A stretch of 64,000 nucleotides of DNA, from the NCBI GenBank assembly GCA_965247125.1, contig CBDFGO010000002.1:1488001-1552000 (forward strand), in the 5' to 3' direction. The notes beneath the pieces were generated by a model. The model saw only the letters and a list, made by a program, of their open reading frames with translations. It was not told the origin of the DNA and did no database searches. Positions 1 through 9,195 of the stretch are shown here, piece after piece; the stretch's first letter is position 1; each line of letters begins with the position of its first letter. The stretch is from CALBJU01 sp965247125 (GTDB lineage: Bacteria; Bacteroidota; Rhodothermia; Rhodothermales; UBA10348). Position numbers and translations under genes: made by a program.

Positions 1-332
1 GCCAGTTCGTTATAGCATGGATTGCCGACCTGCGCGTGTTCGTTGTTGAGGTGAACGAGTATGGCTCCGCGCTTGTACTCGTCCCCAAACAGCACGTACC
101 CGATGTCGAGGGTCGTGATGGCCTGCACGTCAAACGTTCTGAGGTAGAGCTCTTGCATCCTGAAGAGGGAAGCCTGGGACATGAAAGACGAAAATGGCTC
201 CAATTGGGCGGCAGCATGCGGATAATTTTCGCCCAGAAGTTTCTGAGCGCTCCGTACACGGTCTGCATAATGCTCGTCAGGGTAAACGAACAGCTCAGCC
301 AGGATTGCGTAGTGGGAATAGGGATGATTCAT
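1..332 (-). CDS. narJ: NarJ-type nitrate reductase chaperone, 3' end outside window
   Basis: Open frame of about 110 codons from an ATG at 332 to the window edge, so only the N-terminal part is present. The translation begins MNHPYSHYAILAELFVYP and later reads TTLDIGYVLFGDEY and HLNNEHAQVG, which is typical of the NarJ/TorD chaperones that bind NarG and help insert the molybdenum cofactor before membrane docking. It starts 24 bp after the narH stop on the same strand, the normal G-H-J order. NarI, the haem b membrane subunit, would be expected further out of the window but cannot be seen. It acts in the cytoplasm and is probably co-transcribed with narCGH. Confidence is high because both sequence and position agree. 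Confidence 0.9.
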   Translation of the reverse strand, partial: MNHPYSHYAILAELFVYPDEHYADRVRSAQKLLGENYPHAAAQLEPFSSFMSQASLFRMQELYLRTFDVQAITTLDIGYVLFGDEYKRGAILVHLNNEHAQVGNPCYNEL

Positions 333-356
333 CTCTTACGAATTTTGATAAGGTTC

Positions 357-1907
357 TTACAGACCGCGGGAAGGACGCTCTTTGAAACCGAAGCCGACCG
401 AGCCTTTGGCGTCACCCGCATTTTCCAGCATCTCGATAACCTGTTCACGGTGTGCCGCTGGAATGACGAACCTGTCGTCAAAGGTCGCCAGTGACGTCAG
501 ATGGTAAATATCGTCGGCCATATCGGCATCGAGATTTACATCCTTGAGTGTGGTCGCAACTTTTACCTCGTCGATATCACCAACGGTCTTCCCACGTCGG
601 TGTATGCGCACTGCCATCAGCTTCTTAAGCCGATCGATGACCTTGCTTTCATCGCCCGCACTGAACATGTTTGCCATGTATTTGATGGGGAATCGGACCT
701 GTTCGATCGTTCCCCACAGCTCTTCTGTAGTCGTATCGTAGAGCCAATTATCGGTCCAGTGCTTGGAGATGGGATTCAGTTTTTCGGCCTGTTCCGTATT
801 GTTCACTTCCGTTATGGACGCCATCACCGGAAGAAGCGGCGGTACATAAAAGAGCATGGGGAGAGTGCGGAATTCCGGATGCAGCGGAAGAGCCAGCCCC
901 CACTCCTTCACGAACTTGTAGACGGGTGACCTCTGGGCTGCTTTCAGAGTCGAGTCGGCCACGCCATTTTTCTTGGCGGCGGCAATTATATCTTCGTCGA
1001 ACGGATCCAACAACATTTCCAGTTGCAGATCTACGAGTTCACTCTCATCGGCCGATGCGATCTCCTTGATGCGATCTGCGTCATAGAGCATCACACCCAG
1101 ATACCGAATTCTACCCACGCAGGAGTGCATGCACGCGGGAGCGTGACCGGCTTCCAATCTCGGATAGCAAAGGATGCATTTTTCCGACTTTCCGGTGTTC
1201 CAGTTGTAGTATGATTTTTTATACGGACACGCCGTGACGCACATTCTCCACGCGCGGCAGACTTTCTGGTTGATGAGCACGATACCGTCTTCACCGCGTT
1301 TGTAGATCGCTCCTGACGGACAACTAGCGACGCAGGCTGGATTCAGGCAGTGATTACAGATCCGGGGCAGGTAGAAAAACGCCATCTTCTCCAGCTGGAA
1401 CATGGCTTCCTGTTCAGCAGGGGAAAGGTTAGCCAGATTCGGATCCTGACGGGCGTAATCTGGCGTGCCGCTCAGGTCGTCGTCCCAGTTGGGACCCATC
1501 TTGATGTCGATGGGTTTTCCGGTAATGAGTGATACAGGTCTTGCTGTGGGCTGGTCGTCGGCCTCTTCAGACTCGATCAAGTCCAAATATTTGTAGGTGA
1601 AAGGTTCGTAGTAGTCGCCGAGCACTGGAAGATGGGGATTGTGGAAAATGTTCAGTAGACCTCTGAGTTTTCCGGCTCCTCGAAGTGAGATCTCGCCGCC
1701 CTCCTCGCGCCATCCACCTTTATAGATATCCTGATCCTCCCATTTGGTCGGATACCCTGTTCCGGGCTTGGTTTCGACGTTGTTCCACCACATATATTCG
1801 GCACCCTTTCGGTCGGTCCAGATGTTCTTACATGCGATCGAGCATGTGTGGCACCCGATGCATTTATCGAGGTGGAACAGCATTGATACTTGGGATCTGA
1901 CGTCCAT
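357..1907 (-). CDS. narH: Respiratory nitrate reductase beta subunit NarH
   Basis: 516 residues, close to the length of E. coli NarH. It carries four iron-sulfur clusters that pass electrons from the quinol or cytochrome side to NarG. Cysteine groups are visible in order: CIGCHTCSIACK near residue 17, CNHCLNPACVASCP near 184, CRAWRMCVTACP near 217 and CILCYPRLEAGHAPACMHSC near 244. The Trp in CRAWRMC replaces a Cys, which is the normal NarH signature for the [3Fe-4S] cluster and not a defect. It begins 30 bp after narG and is followed by narJ, so it belongs to the nar operon. It should lie on the cytoplasmic face with NarG. Confidence 0.97.
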   Translation of the reverse strand: MDVRSQVSMLFHLDKCIGCHTCSIACKNIWTDRKGAEYMWWNNVETKPGTGYPTKWEDQDIYKGGWREEGGEISLRGAGKLRGLLNIFHNPHLPVLGDYYEPFTYKYLDLIESEEADDQPTARPVSLITGKPIDIKMGPNWDDDLSGTPDYARQDPNLANLSPAEQEAMFQLEKMAFFYLPRICNHCLNPACVASCPSGAIYKRGEDGIVLINQKVCRAWRMCVTACPYKKSYYNWNTGKSEKCILCYPRLEAGHAPACMHSCVGRIRYLGVMLYDADRIKEIASADESELVDLQLEMLLDPFDEDIIAAAKKNGVADSTLKAAQRSPVYKFVKEWGLALPLHPEFRTLPMLFYVPPLLPVMASITEVNNTEQAEKLNPISKHWTDNWLYDTTTEELWGTIEQVRFPIKYMANMFSAGDESKVIDRLKKLMAVRIHRRGKTVGDIDEVKVATTLKDVNLDADMADDIYHLTSLATFDDRFVIPAAHREQVIEMLENAGDAKGSVGFGFKERPSRGL

Positions 1908-1937
1908 AGTTATTTTCCTTGGTTCAGGCGTTGAGAT

Positions 1938-4900
1938 TCAGCTAGAACTCGACTTTGTCCATTTTTTGACGACAACGTGTGTATCCCTGTTTGGAGCGGT
2001 CGGGCCCCAGTAATTGAAGTGGTACGTGAAGTGACCATAGCCTCCAGCGAGCAGGTTCGGTTTGAGGTGTGTACGGGTGAAGCTGTTGTTGCCACCGGCA
2101 CGTTTACCACCTCTTACCTGCGATTTGGGGATACTTATGGTTCTTTCCACCGTGTGGTAGACGATGCAGACCCCCCGTGGAATCCTGGAACTGACGACCG
2201 CGCGTGTACAAAAGACCCCATGGTCATTGTAAACCTCTACCCAGTCGTTATCCTTAATTCCCAATTCCGCCGCATCTTCTTCGTTCAGCCAGCATGGCTC
2301 CATCCCACGCGAGAGCGTCAGCATCCGAAGATTGTCCATGTAGGTGGAATGGATGTGCCATTTTCCATGCGGGGTCAGGCAATTGAGCACCTTCGCCTGG
2401 CCATCCTTCAACGTCTCGCGCAGGTCTCCAAAGACTTCCGGCTTCGGAGACGGCTTGTACGTGGGCAGATGCTCACCAAAGGCGATGTACATCTCGTGAT
2501 CCTGGTAGCAATACTGCCGTCCCGTAAGCGTGCGCCACGGCACGAGGCGCTCCACATTGTAGGTAAATGCGGAATACGCCCTGCCTTCGTTCATCAGTCC
2601 CGACCAGACTGGAGAAGTATTGTATCGTCTTGGCTGGGCCTGCAAGTCCTTGAACGTCATGCGCACATCCCGGCTGCCTTCACCGAGATCAGCCAATACG
2701 AGTCCGGTTTTTTTCTCCATGTTCTCGTACGCGCGCACGGTAGCAACGCCGTTGGTTAACGACGAGAGATGCAGCACCACGTTTGCGGCCGATATATCCT
2801 CCTTGAGTGAGGGATAAGTCTTCCCGTCGATTTTCTCGACAGGGAAATGCGCCGACTCGATCATCTCATCGTAGAGATCTTCGCACATGTAGTGATTGCC
2901 GTGCGCGCCAACTCCATTCTTCCGAACGTTTGGACCGAGTGAGATAAACTTCTCGTAAATCTTGGAGTAGTCGCGCTCAACCACTGCCAATTTGTGCATT
3001 GTCTGACCCGGGATGGCCTCACATTCGCCGTGGTACCAGTCCTTCACAGTCGGCTGAGAGATCTCATCCTTCGAGTCATGGGCCAGCGGCGACGCCACGA
3101 TATCTCTCTGAGGCTCGGACAGGTGGGTGCTCGCCAACTCGCTTGTGACGCGCGCGAGCTCCTTGAAGATGTCCCAATCAGGCTTTGACTCCCACACCGG
3201 TGCGATGGCGGCTGAGAGAGGATGGATGAAGGAGTGCATGTCTGTACTGTTCAGGTCATCCTTCTCATACCAGGAGGCTGCCGGCAGCACGATATCCGAA
3301 TAGAGAGCAGAGGAGTCCATCCTGAAATTCAGGTCCACAACCAGGTCCATCTTCCCGACCGGGGCGATGTCGTGCCACTTGACCTCTTCGGTGGGCTGGT
3401 CGTTGATATCTTTTGCGATAGCGTTGGAATGGGTTCCCAGGTAGTGCTTCAGCAGATACTCGTGCCCTTTCATGCTTCCTGAAATCGCATTGCCACGCCA
3501 GATGTACCAGACCCTCGGATGGTTCACCTCTGCATCGGGATCGCCCACGGCATATTCCAACTCTTTCGATTTCAGCTTCTGCAGGACAAAATCGACGATA
3601 TCCTCATCCGATTTTGCACCGGCTTCGATCGCTTCTTTACTCAGTTCGAGTGGATTTCGATTGAACTGAGGAAAGAACGGCATCCAACCCATGCGGACGG
3701 CCTTGAAGATCCAGTCAGCGTGATGTCCGCTCGTCCATTTATTATCCGGCGTGGCATTGTATTCTGAGTGGTACCCATCGTATCGATACTGACAGGTATT
3801 GATGTAGTGCCAGATCGGGGTCTGCTGCAATCTCGACGGCCCCTGCCAATCCTTCGCAAACGCGATGCTCCCCCAGGAGTCTGTAGGTGCCAGTTTCTCC
3901 TGGCCAACGTAGTGATTGAGTCCACCTCCACTCTTTCCGATACAGCCGCAGAACATGAGTGCATTTATACCTGCGCGGTACATCAGGTTGTTGTGGAACC
4001 AGTGGTTGACGCCCGCTCCGATGATGATTGAACACTTGCCTTCTGTGGCCTCAGCAGTCTGGGCCCATTCGCGGGCAAACTGAATTACCGTCTTCGAATC
4101 AACACCGGTGAAGATCTCCTGCCAGGCGGGGGTGTACGCTGCGTCTTTATCGTCGTAGCTGTCGGGATACAGCCCGCTCAATCCTCGATTGACGCCATAC
4201 TGCGCCATCATTAGATCGTAAACGGTCGCCACAGTGATTCGGCCATCGGTAGAATCGATATGACGGACCGGTACGCCGCGCAGTGCTTTGACATTCAGTC
4301 CAAACTCCTCGAATTCGACGTCCACTACCTCATCTTCTTGACCAAGGAGGGTAAGAACAGGATCATAGTGCTCGCCCGTTTCGGCATCCTCCTGCTTCAT
4401 GTTCCAGTTGCCCTGTTTCGATTCCCACCGGTGTCCCATGCTTCCTTTGGGCATGACGAGATCACCGGATTCGGCGTCAAAATTCAGGAATTTCCAGTCA
4501 CCGTTCTCTGTGTCCGCGTACTTTTCAAGCTTGTTGGCCCGAACCATACGGGCGGGACGAACCACGTCGCCATCCTTCTTGAGTTCGACCAGGTACGGAC
4601 AGTCCGTATAACGCTTGACATAGTCGATGAAGTAGGGGATCTGCTTCTCGTAGTGAAATTCCTTAAGGATTACGTGAGTTACGCTCATCCAGAATGCGCC
4701 GTCGCTGCCGGCATGGAGGGGTACCCACTGATCGGAAAATTTGGATACTTGGCTGAAGTCGGGTGCGAATACCACGGCCTTAGTTCCGTTGTGACGGGCC
4801 TCAGCGAAGAAATGACAGTCTGGCGTGCGTGTCATATTCAGATTTGCACCCATCACCGCGATATACTTCGAGTTATACCAATCGGCGCTCTCGGCAACGT

Positions 4901-5558
4901 CAGTTTGCTCTCCCCAGGTTTCAGGAGAAGCATTCGGAAGGTCACAGTACCAATCGTAAAAGCTCAGATTTACTCCCCCGAACAGCTGCAGGAATCTGCT
5001 GCCGCCCGCATAGCTGAGCATGGACATGGCAGGAATCGGCGAGAATCCGATGACGCGGTCTGGACCGTATTTTTTTGCCGTATAAATATTGGCTGCAGCC
5101 ATGATCTCCAGTGCCAGATCCCAGCTGACACGTCTGAATCCTCCTTTTCCGCGAGCACGTTGGTATTTTCTTCTTTTGCCGACGTCTCGTTGAATGTTTT
5201 CCCAGGCTTTGAGCGGATCGTGTGTCCGAATCTTTTCCGTTGTATACAGATCGACCAATGAACCCCTGATAAGCGGATATTTTATCCGAAGTGGGCTATA
5301 GAGATACCAGGAGAACGAGATACCTCGCTGACATCCACGCGGCTCGTATGGTGGCAGAGAACTCTCCAACAGGGGATAATCCAGCTGCTGCGTCTCCCAT
5401 ACGACGATGCCGTCTTTTACATGGATCTGCCAGGAACATCCACCGGTGCAATTCACACCGTGGGTACTTCGAACAATTCTATCGTGCTGAAAACGATTGC
5501 GATAGAATTCTTCCCACTGTCGTGTTTGTGGTGATACGACGTCTTCAATCCAGCTCAT
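1938..5558 (-). CDS. narG: Respiratory nitrate reductase alpha subunit NarG
   Basis: 1206 residues, the molybdopterin catalytic subunit that reduces nitrate to nitrite. The N-terminus has the FS0 cluster motif HGVNCTGGCSW (His33, Cys37, Cys41, plus Cys76), with the same spacing as E. coli His50/Cys54/Cys58/Cys93. The segment YDWYCDLPNASPETWGEQTD near residue 200 contains the conserved Asp region that ligates molybdenum. There is no cleavable Tat signal; the protein starts almost directly at the catalytic domain, so it should face the cytoplasm as in classical Nar. The gene follows the narC-like gene by 45 bp and precedes narH by 30 bp. Confidence 0.97.
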   Translation of the reverse strand: MSWIEDVVSPQTRQWEEFYRNRFQHDRIVRSTHGVNCTGGCSWQIHVKDGIVVWETQQLDYPLLESSLPPYEPRGCQRGISFSWYLYSPLRIKYPLIRGSLVDLYTTEKIRTHDPLKAWENIQRDVGKRRKYQRARGKGGFRRVSWDLALEIMAAANIYTAKKYGPDRVIGFSPIPAMSMLSYAGGSRFLQLFGGVNLSFYDWYCDLPNASPETWGEQTDVAESADWYNSKYIAVMGANLNMTRTPDCHFFAEARHNGTKAVVFAPDFSQVSKFSDQWVPLHAGSDGAFWMSVTHVILKEFHYEKQIPYFIDYVKRYTDCPYLVELKKDGDVVRPARMVRANKLEKYADTENGDWKFLNFDAESGDLVMPKGSMGHRWESKQGNWNMKQEDAETGEHYDPVLTLLGQEDEVVDVEFEEFGLNVKALRGVPVRHIDSTDGRITVATVYDLMMAQYGVNRGLSGLYPDSYDDKDAAYTPAWQEIFTGVDSKTVIQFAREWAQTAEATEGKCSIIIGAGVNHWFHNNLMYRAGINALMFCGCIGKSGGGLNHYVGQEKLAPTDSWGSIAFAKDWQGPSRLQQTPIWHYINTCQYRYDGYHSEYNATPDNKWTSGHHADWIFKAVRMGWMPFFPQFNRNPLELSKEAIEAGAKSDEDIVDFVLQKLKSKELEYAVGDPDAEVNHPRVWYIWRGNAISGSMKGHEYLLKHYLGTHSNAIAKDINDQPTEEVKWHDIAPVGKMDLVVDLNFRMDSSALYSDIVLPAASWYEKDDLNSTDMHSFIHPLSAAIAPVWESKPDWDIFKELARVTSELASTHLSEPQRDIVASPLAHDSKDEISQPTVKDWYHGECEAIPGQTMHKLAVVERDYSKIYEKFISLGPNVRKNGVGAHGNHYMCEDLYDEMIESAHFPVEKIDGKTYPSLKEDISAANVVLHLSSLTNGVATVRAYENMEKKTGLVLADLGEGSRDVRMTFKDLQAQPRRYNTSPVWSGLMNEGRAYSAFTYNVERLVPWRTLTGRQYCYQDHEMYIAFGEHLPTYKPSPKPEVFGDLRETLKDGQAKVLNCLTPHGKWHIHSTYMDNLRMLTLSRGMEPCWLNEEDAAELGIKDNDWVEVYNDHGVFCTRAVVSSRIPRGVCIVYHTVERTISIPKSQVRGGKRAGGNNSFTRTHLKPNLLAGGYGHFTYHFNYWGPTAPNRDTHVVVKKWTKSSSS

Positions 5559-5603
5559 GGTATTACAGTGTTGTTCTTGTGGCTTGGATGCTCGAGGGAC
5601 GCG

Positions 5604-6446
5604 TCAGGCAGTCTTAACTTGTCTATCGTATATCTTATGGTTGACCGTTTTTTTGGAACCCCGTTGGCCTAGAAGAAAAAAGAAGCCAAGCAAGACAACA
5701 AGGCCAACCAAACCATATCGAAGGAGCACCGCGCCATAGTTTTGAGCCTCAGTACCGTCTTGATTCGCATCGACGAACTGCAGATAGTCGACAATGGCCG
5801 CTCTCTCTTGCTCCGTTACTTGTTTTCCCTCGAAAGCGACCTTCATAGGGGCAAACGGAGGATTCGCGATCATTGCATCCACACCAAAACGTGTCAGGCG
5901 TGGGACTGAATCGGTCAAGTCCTTAGCGAGCGATCCTCCGGTCATCACATCGCCTGTATTCAAATTGTGACAGGCGATACATGCTGCGCCACCGTTCTCA
6001 AGTCGGACCCGCCCGACAAACAAGTCCTGTCCCAATTGGATGTTATCCGGGAGAAGGTCTGTGAGGGTAACCTCAACGGCAGGTTCATCCACGGCGCTTA
6101 CGTCCCCACCTTGCAAGGCGATGTATCCCAGTACAGCTCGGATATCATCTACGGATAGCGACTGATCTGGCATAATGAATCCGTTGTATTCGGTCAGCAG
6201 CGCCTCTGCAACGGTGTCACCATCATTGATCAGAGACTGTGCCGATTGGATCATACTGATGAGCCAGCCTTCGTCGCGCCTGGTGTGCACACCGGCTAGA
6301 TCAGGGCCAACAAGCCTTCCCGCGCCAATCGTGTGACATGCGACACACGTCTTATTATAAATTGCTTCGCCCCGATCCTGGGCTATCGCCGTAGAACCTG
6401 AGACGGCGACCATTATCATCGTCGCTACAAAAGAAAAAGATTTCAT
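5604..6446 (-). CDS. narC: Membrane-anchored dihaem cytochrome c, NarC-like
   Basis: 280 residues with a signal peptide ending near residue 22 (GSTAIAQ). Two c-type haem motifs are present, CVACH near residue 34 and CIACH near 158, each heading a cytochrome c domain with a distal Met region. A C-terminal hydrophobic helix (near 237-256) is followed by a basic tail, so the haem domains should face the periplasm and be tethered to the inner membrane. Thermus nar operons also begin with a dihaem cytochrome gene, narC, ahead of narGHJI. By position and haem count this is the likely equivalent, feeding electrons to or from the Nar complex. The symbol rests on synteny; function is inferred. Confidence 0.8.
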   Translation of the reverse strand: MKSFSFVATMIMVAVSGSTAIAQDRGEAIYNKTCVACHTIGAGRLVGPDLAGVHTRRDEGWLISMIQSAQSLINDGDTVAEALLTEYNGFIMPDQSLSVDDIRAVLGYIALQGGDVSAVDEPAVEVTLTDLLPDNIQLGQDLFVGRVRLENGGAACIACHNLNTGDVMTGGSLAKDLTDSVPRLTRFGVDAMIANPPFAPMKVAFEGKQVTEQERAAIVDYLQFVDANQDGTEAQNYGAVLLRYGLVGLVVLLGFFFLLGQRGSKKTVNHKIYDRQVKTA

Positions 6447-6590
6447 TTCTCGTCAGGGCTAGGTGGCTCAAACAGATCGTCTAGATGTTTCACAGGTCAC
6501 TTATTCTAAGTGGAGCGTGTCAGCCGAGCTGTAAAGAGTCGCGTACCCATCGGCACCGGCTGGAATGGCGGCGTAGTGGCCGAAGTTTTG

Positions 6591-7334
6591 TTAGAGGGAA
6601 CAAGCCTGGTGCTCAGTCAGCAATCTTTCCTCCAGCTCGATTGTCTTCGGAAAGAGGATGTTGTTTTCAAGATGAATGTGCTGGTGAAGATCATCTTCGA
6701 ACTCCTCCAATAGAGTATATGCAGCCCGATAGGTGTTGCACGCGTGTTCGGGCGGTGTATAATCATCGGTCAACTTTCGAATCTCGCGCATGATGGATCC
6801 AGCACTTTCGTGTTCCTGCTCCATCATTCGAATAGGATTCCTCACTCTTCCAACCATCGGAGGGGTAAGTGATTGTCCGCTTCGCTCATCATTTTCCAGT
6901 TCTTTCAAAAACGGAAATAGTATTTCCTCCTCTTTGACCATGTGTTGCTCCAACTCGAGTGCAAGTTCTCTGAACTGGACGGAAATTGAGACCAAGTGCG
7001 GATTACCCGCTCCGTGAACGAGCGCGACCTTCTCTGTCATTTCTCGCAGCACTGGAATGCGTTCTGTTACATACGTGTGGTGGTGATTCACGATGTAGTC
7101 TGCGAGTACACCAAGGTTAATTTTGTCTGCTCTAATTGGTTCACTCTTTCGGCCTTTTTCAGCCACTTCAAATTCAATCAGGACGTCGTCCACAGACAGT
7201 CCCTTCTTATTACATGCGGTCTCAAGAGTCCGTCCACCGGCGCAACAAAAATCAATTCCGTGTCTTTTAAAAACCACGGCCCGTCTGAAATCTTCGGCAA
7301 CCAGGCTACCGATCGTTTGCTGAGAAATGTTCAT
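6591..7334 (-). CDS. ric: Iron-sulfur cluster repair di-iron protein (RIC/YtfE/ScdA family)
   Basis: 247 residues, the usual size of the family. The N-terminal ScdA_N domain carries DFCCAGG near residue 28, and the C-terminal hemerythrin-like domain supplies His and Glu ligands (HHHTY near 87, EQHMVKEEE near 133, QEHESAG near 174, HIHLENNILFP near 220). The family repairs iron-sulfur clusters damaged by nitric oxide and oxidants in the cytoplasm, which fits a neighbour of nitrate reductase. It lies 144 bp upstream of the narC-like gene on the same strand and may be the first gene of that transcript. Its promoter holds one copy of the operator module described at 7505-7590. A diverged copy of its first codons sits at 14042. 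Confidence 0.93.
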   Translation of the reverse strand: MNISQQTIGSLVAEDFRRAVVFKRHGIDFCCAGGRTLETACNKKGLSVDDVLIEFEVAEKGRKSEPIRADKINLGVLADYIVNHHHTYVTERIPVLREMTEKVALVHGAGNPHLVSISVQFRELALELEQHMVKEEEILFPFLKELENDERSGQSLTPPMVGRVRNPIRMMEQEHESAGSIMREIRKLTDDYTPPEHACNTYRAAYTLLEEFEDDLHQHIHLENNILFPKTIELEERLLTEHQACSL

Positions 7335-7865
7335 CTGTCAGTGTTGGATATGTGAGAGTTGATCAATCATTCTTGAGCCCAACGGCACTCTTTCAGCGGA
7401 AGGTCGACCCATTGTGTGTTGGGGATTGAATTTTCTGAGGTACTTACAGGATTTACGTTATCTCTGCGCAAAGGCCTGAAGTACCGCGAGCAATCAAATG
7501 ATAGATCAGATATACCCTCGCCTTTGTAAGAACCTGGATCGGATTATGGCGGGTGATACCTTGCCGGCGGTGTGGGGGTATTCCTTACAGTTCCTTGGTC
7601 TGTGAAAGCAAAGGATTATTCCTCAGGTCTGAACGTGGATGCTGTCGGTTTCGGGAGGAAACACGCAAGCCCTCTCCGGATCCAGCCGTCCGGTAATCCC
7701 CTACATCTTCTGTAAGGAACTCGCATCTCTCAAGTATCGCCTCCCCTACAAAGCCATGTGAGGATACCTCTCACATTCTGTTCTCCGCAGTGACGATCAT
7801 TGTACCAGAAGCCGGAGGAAAGCTCGATACCAATACTCCTCAAATTGAATCATTCGAACTGAGTC
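7335..7865. promoter_or_regulatory. Divergent promoter region between ric-nar and yceI-porin operons
   Basis: This 531-bp gap separates two divergent transcripts. Its ric-proximal part (to about 7620) is homologous to the region at 13754-14119. The yceI-proximal part has two CCCCTACA half-sites (7698-7705 and 7743-7750) and a TGTAAGGA half-site at 7711-7718. These match the repeat units of the operator module, so the yceI side may respond to the same regulator. A TTGATCAA palindrome lies just before the ric start (about 7358-7365). No gene is supported inside. Confidence 0.6.
7505..7590 (-). promoter_or_regulatory. Operator module copy A (upstream of ric)
   Basis: Read on the minus strand, it consists of CTGTAAGGAATACCCCCACA (7571-7590), then GCAAGGTATCACCCGCC (7548-7564), then CCAGGTTCTTACAAAGG (7521-7537). 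The same three elements in the same order and spacing occur at 12818-12905 and 13786-13875. The half-site TGTARGG opposed by CCCCA resembles the GC-rich palindrome TAGGG-N4-CCCTA known for the NreC regulator, with one base more spacing. It is the probable binding site for the response regulators at 12034 and 12976; this is inferred. Confidence 0.6.
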
Positions 7866-8474
7866 ATGAAACATAGCCTCATCATACTCGCCTGGGCACT
7901 CCTCATCAGTCTTAACGTGGGTGCATGGTCACAACATAATTCCCTGACAACGTACAGTGTGGCCGAAAACTCCCAGCTCCGTGTAGAAGGAACGTCAACG
8001 ATTCACGACTGGACGTGCAAGGCACACAACGTTAGGGGCACGGTCGAAACGGATAGTGATCTCGATGCCTCATTCGATATCGTCGGAACACGGATAGTCG
8101 TTTCGGTTGCCGATCTAGATTGCGACAACGGGACAATGAACAAGAAATTGCGCAAAGCGCTCGGGTCCCAAAGTACTCCCAATATCCTATTTGAACTGGA
8201 TCACGCAATTGTTTTGGCAGATCTGGCAGGCAATCTAACCCATGTCAATGTGGAAGGTTGGCTCATGATTGCGGGTCGGACAAATCGGATCGAAGCAGCG
8301 GGGATTTCAATCAATCGAGTTTCTGAAGGACTCGAATTCTCGGGATCATTCAAGCTTCTCATGTCAGATTTTGGCGTCAAGCCACCGACCGCCCTTCTCG
8401 GAGCTATCAGGACTGGAGATCAGGTCGAGATCCATTTCAACCTGCTTGTCTCAGAGAAAAGGGAGTCGTCGTGA
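7866..8474 (+). CDS. YceI-family periplasmic protein
   Basis: 202 residues with a signal peptide ending near residue 23 (NVGAWSQ). The body matches the YceI lipocalin-like barrel: LRVEGTSTIHDWTCKA at the start, a middle NILFELDH strand and a C-terminal SDFGVKPPTALLGAIRTGD segment. YceI proteins bind isoprenoid-type lipids such as quinones in the periplasm, but the role is not settled for this branch. It starts a three-gene plus-strand set (two yceI genes, then a porin) transcribed away from ric. Regulator-like half-sites lie upstream, suggesting co-regulation with nitrate respiration. Confidence 0.85.
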   Translation: MKHSLIILAWALLISLNVGAWSQHNSLTTYSVAENSQLRVEGTSTIHDWTCKAHNVRGTVETDSDLDASFDIVGTRIVVSVADLDCDNGTMNKKLRKALGSQSTPNILFELDHAIVLADLAGNLTHVNVEGWLMIAGRTNRIEAAGISINRVSEGLEFSGSFKLLMSDFGVKPPTALLGAIRTGDQVEIHFNLLVSEKRESS

Positions 8475-8499
8475 TCCACACTTTTCTAGACGCGGAACG

Positions 8500-9138
8500 A
8501 TGAAAACGCTCACACTCATACTTTCAATTGTCATTTGTGCAATGGTGATGCCCTCGCGCGGACAATTGACAAGGCCTGATCCTACCCGCTTCGATCTTGA
8601 GAAAGGAACCAGCATTTGGATCGAAGGCACTTCGACAATCAGCCGATTCAAATGCGGGTCAGCCCATGTCCAAGGCTACGGCTTTCTGTACGATGAACAG
8701 GATCAGTCAACAGGCCCCGTCACTGAAGCTGAGATTATTGCACCTGTGAAGCTGTTCAATTGCAATTTGGCGGCGATGACAGCCGACTTCTGGGATGCGC
8801 TCAAGGCCGATCAATTTCCGGTCATTGAATATTGGATAGAAGACGTTTCCGTCGATCCGGTCTCGACAACAATGAGGGGCGCCTATACAGTACGCTCCTC
8901 AGGGCGAATGACGATTGCGGGAGTCAAAAAGAGTATCGATATGGAGTTTGTGGGACGTCAAATCGGGCCAGAACAGTTCAAACTCGAAGGGAAAAAGGAA
9001 ATGTTCATGAGTGATTTCGATATCGAGCCTCCGACAGCTCTTTTCGGACTGGTAAGAGCCCAAAACAAAATCGCAGTTCACTTCAATCTGACCATTACAA
9101 CGAAACCAGTTAGAGTACGCATGAAGGAAACACGCTAG
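8500..9138 (+). CDS. Second YceI-family periplasmic protein
   Basis: 212 residues from the ATG at 8500, chosen because it gives a clean signal peptide (MKTLTLILSIVICAMV, cleavage near SRGQ); an upstream in-frame ATG at 8269 would run through the preceding gene. It shares the YceI pattern with its neighbour: IEGTSTISRFKC, VIEYWIEDV and SDFDIEPPTALFGLVRAQN. It sits 25 bp after the first yceI gene, so the two are probably an old tandem duplication that has diverged strongly. It is likely a periplasmic lipid- or quinone-binding protein. The pairing with a respiratory operon suggests a quinone-related role, which is inference. Confidence 0.83.
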   Translation: MKTLTLILSIVICAMVMPSRGQLTRPDPTRFDLEKGTSIWIEGTSTISRFKCGSAHVQGYGFLYDEQDQSTGPVTEAEIIAPVKLFNCNLAAMTADFWDALKADQFPVIEYWIEDVSVDPVSTTMRGAYTVRSSGRMTIAGVKKSIDMEFVGRQIGPEQFKLEGKKEMFMSDFDIEPPTALFGLVRAQNKIAVHFNLTITTKPVRVRMKETR

Positions 9139-9195
9139 CGAAATCACGCAGGAGCGTAATGCCTGATGCACAAAACCTCCACTGAGGAGAAAGTC

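Noticed and set aside
7358..7365. TTGATCAA palindrome upstream of ric as an FNR-type site
   Set aside because: It lacks the usual TTGAT-N4-ATCAA spacing, and the duplicated copy upstream of the cupredoxin gene has lost it, while the TGTAGGG module is conserved.
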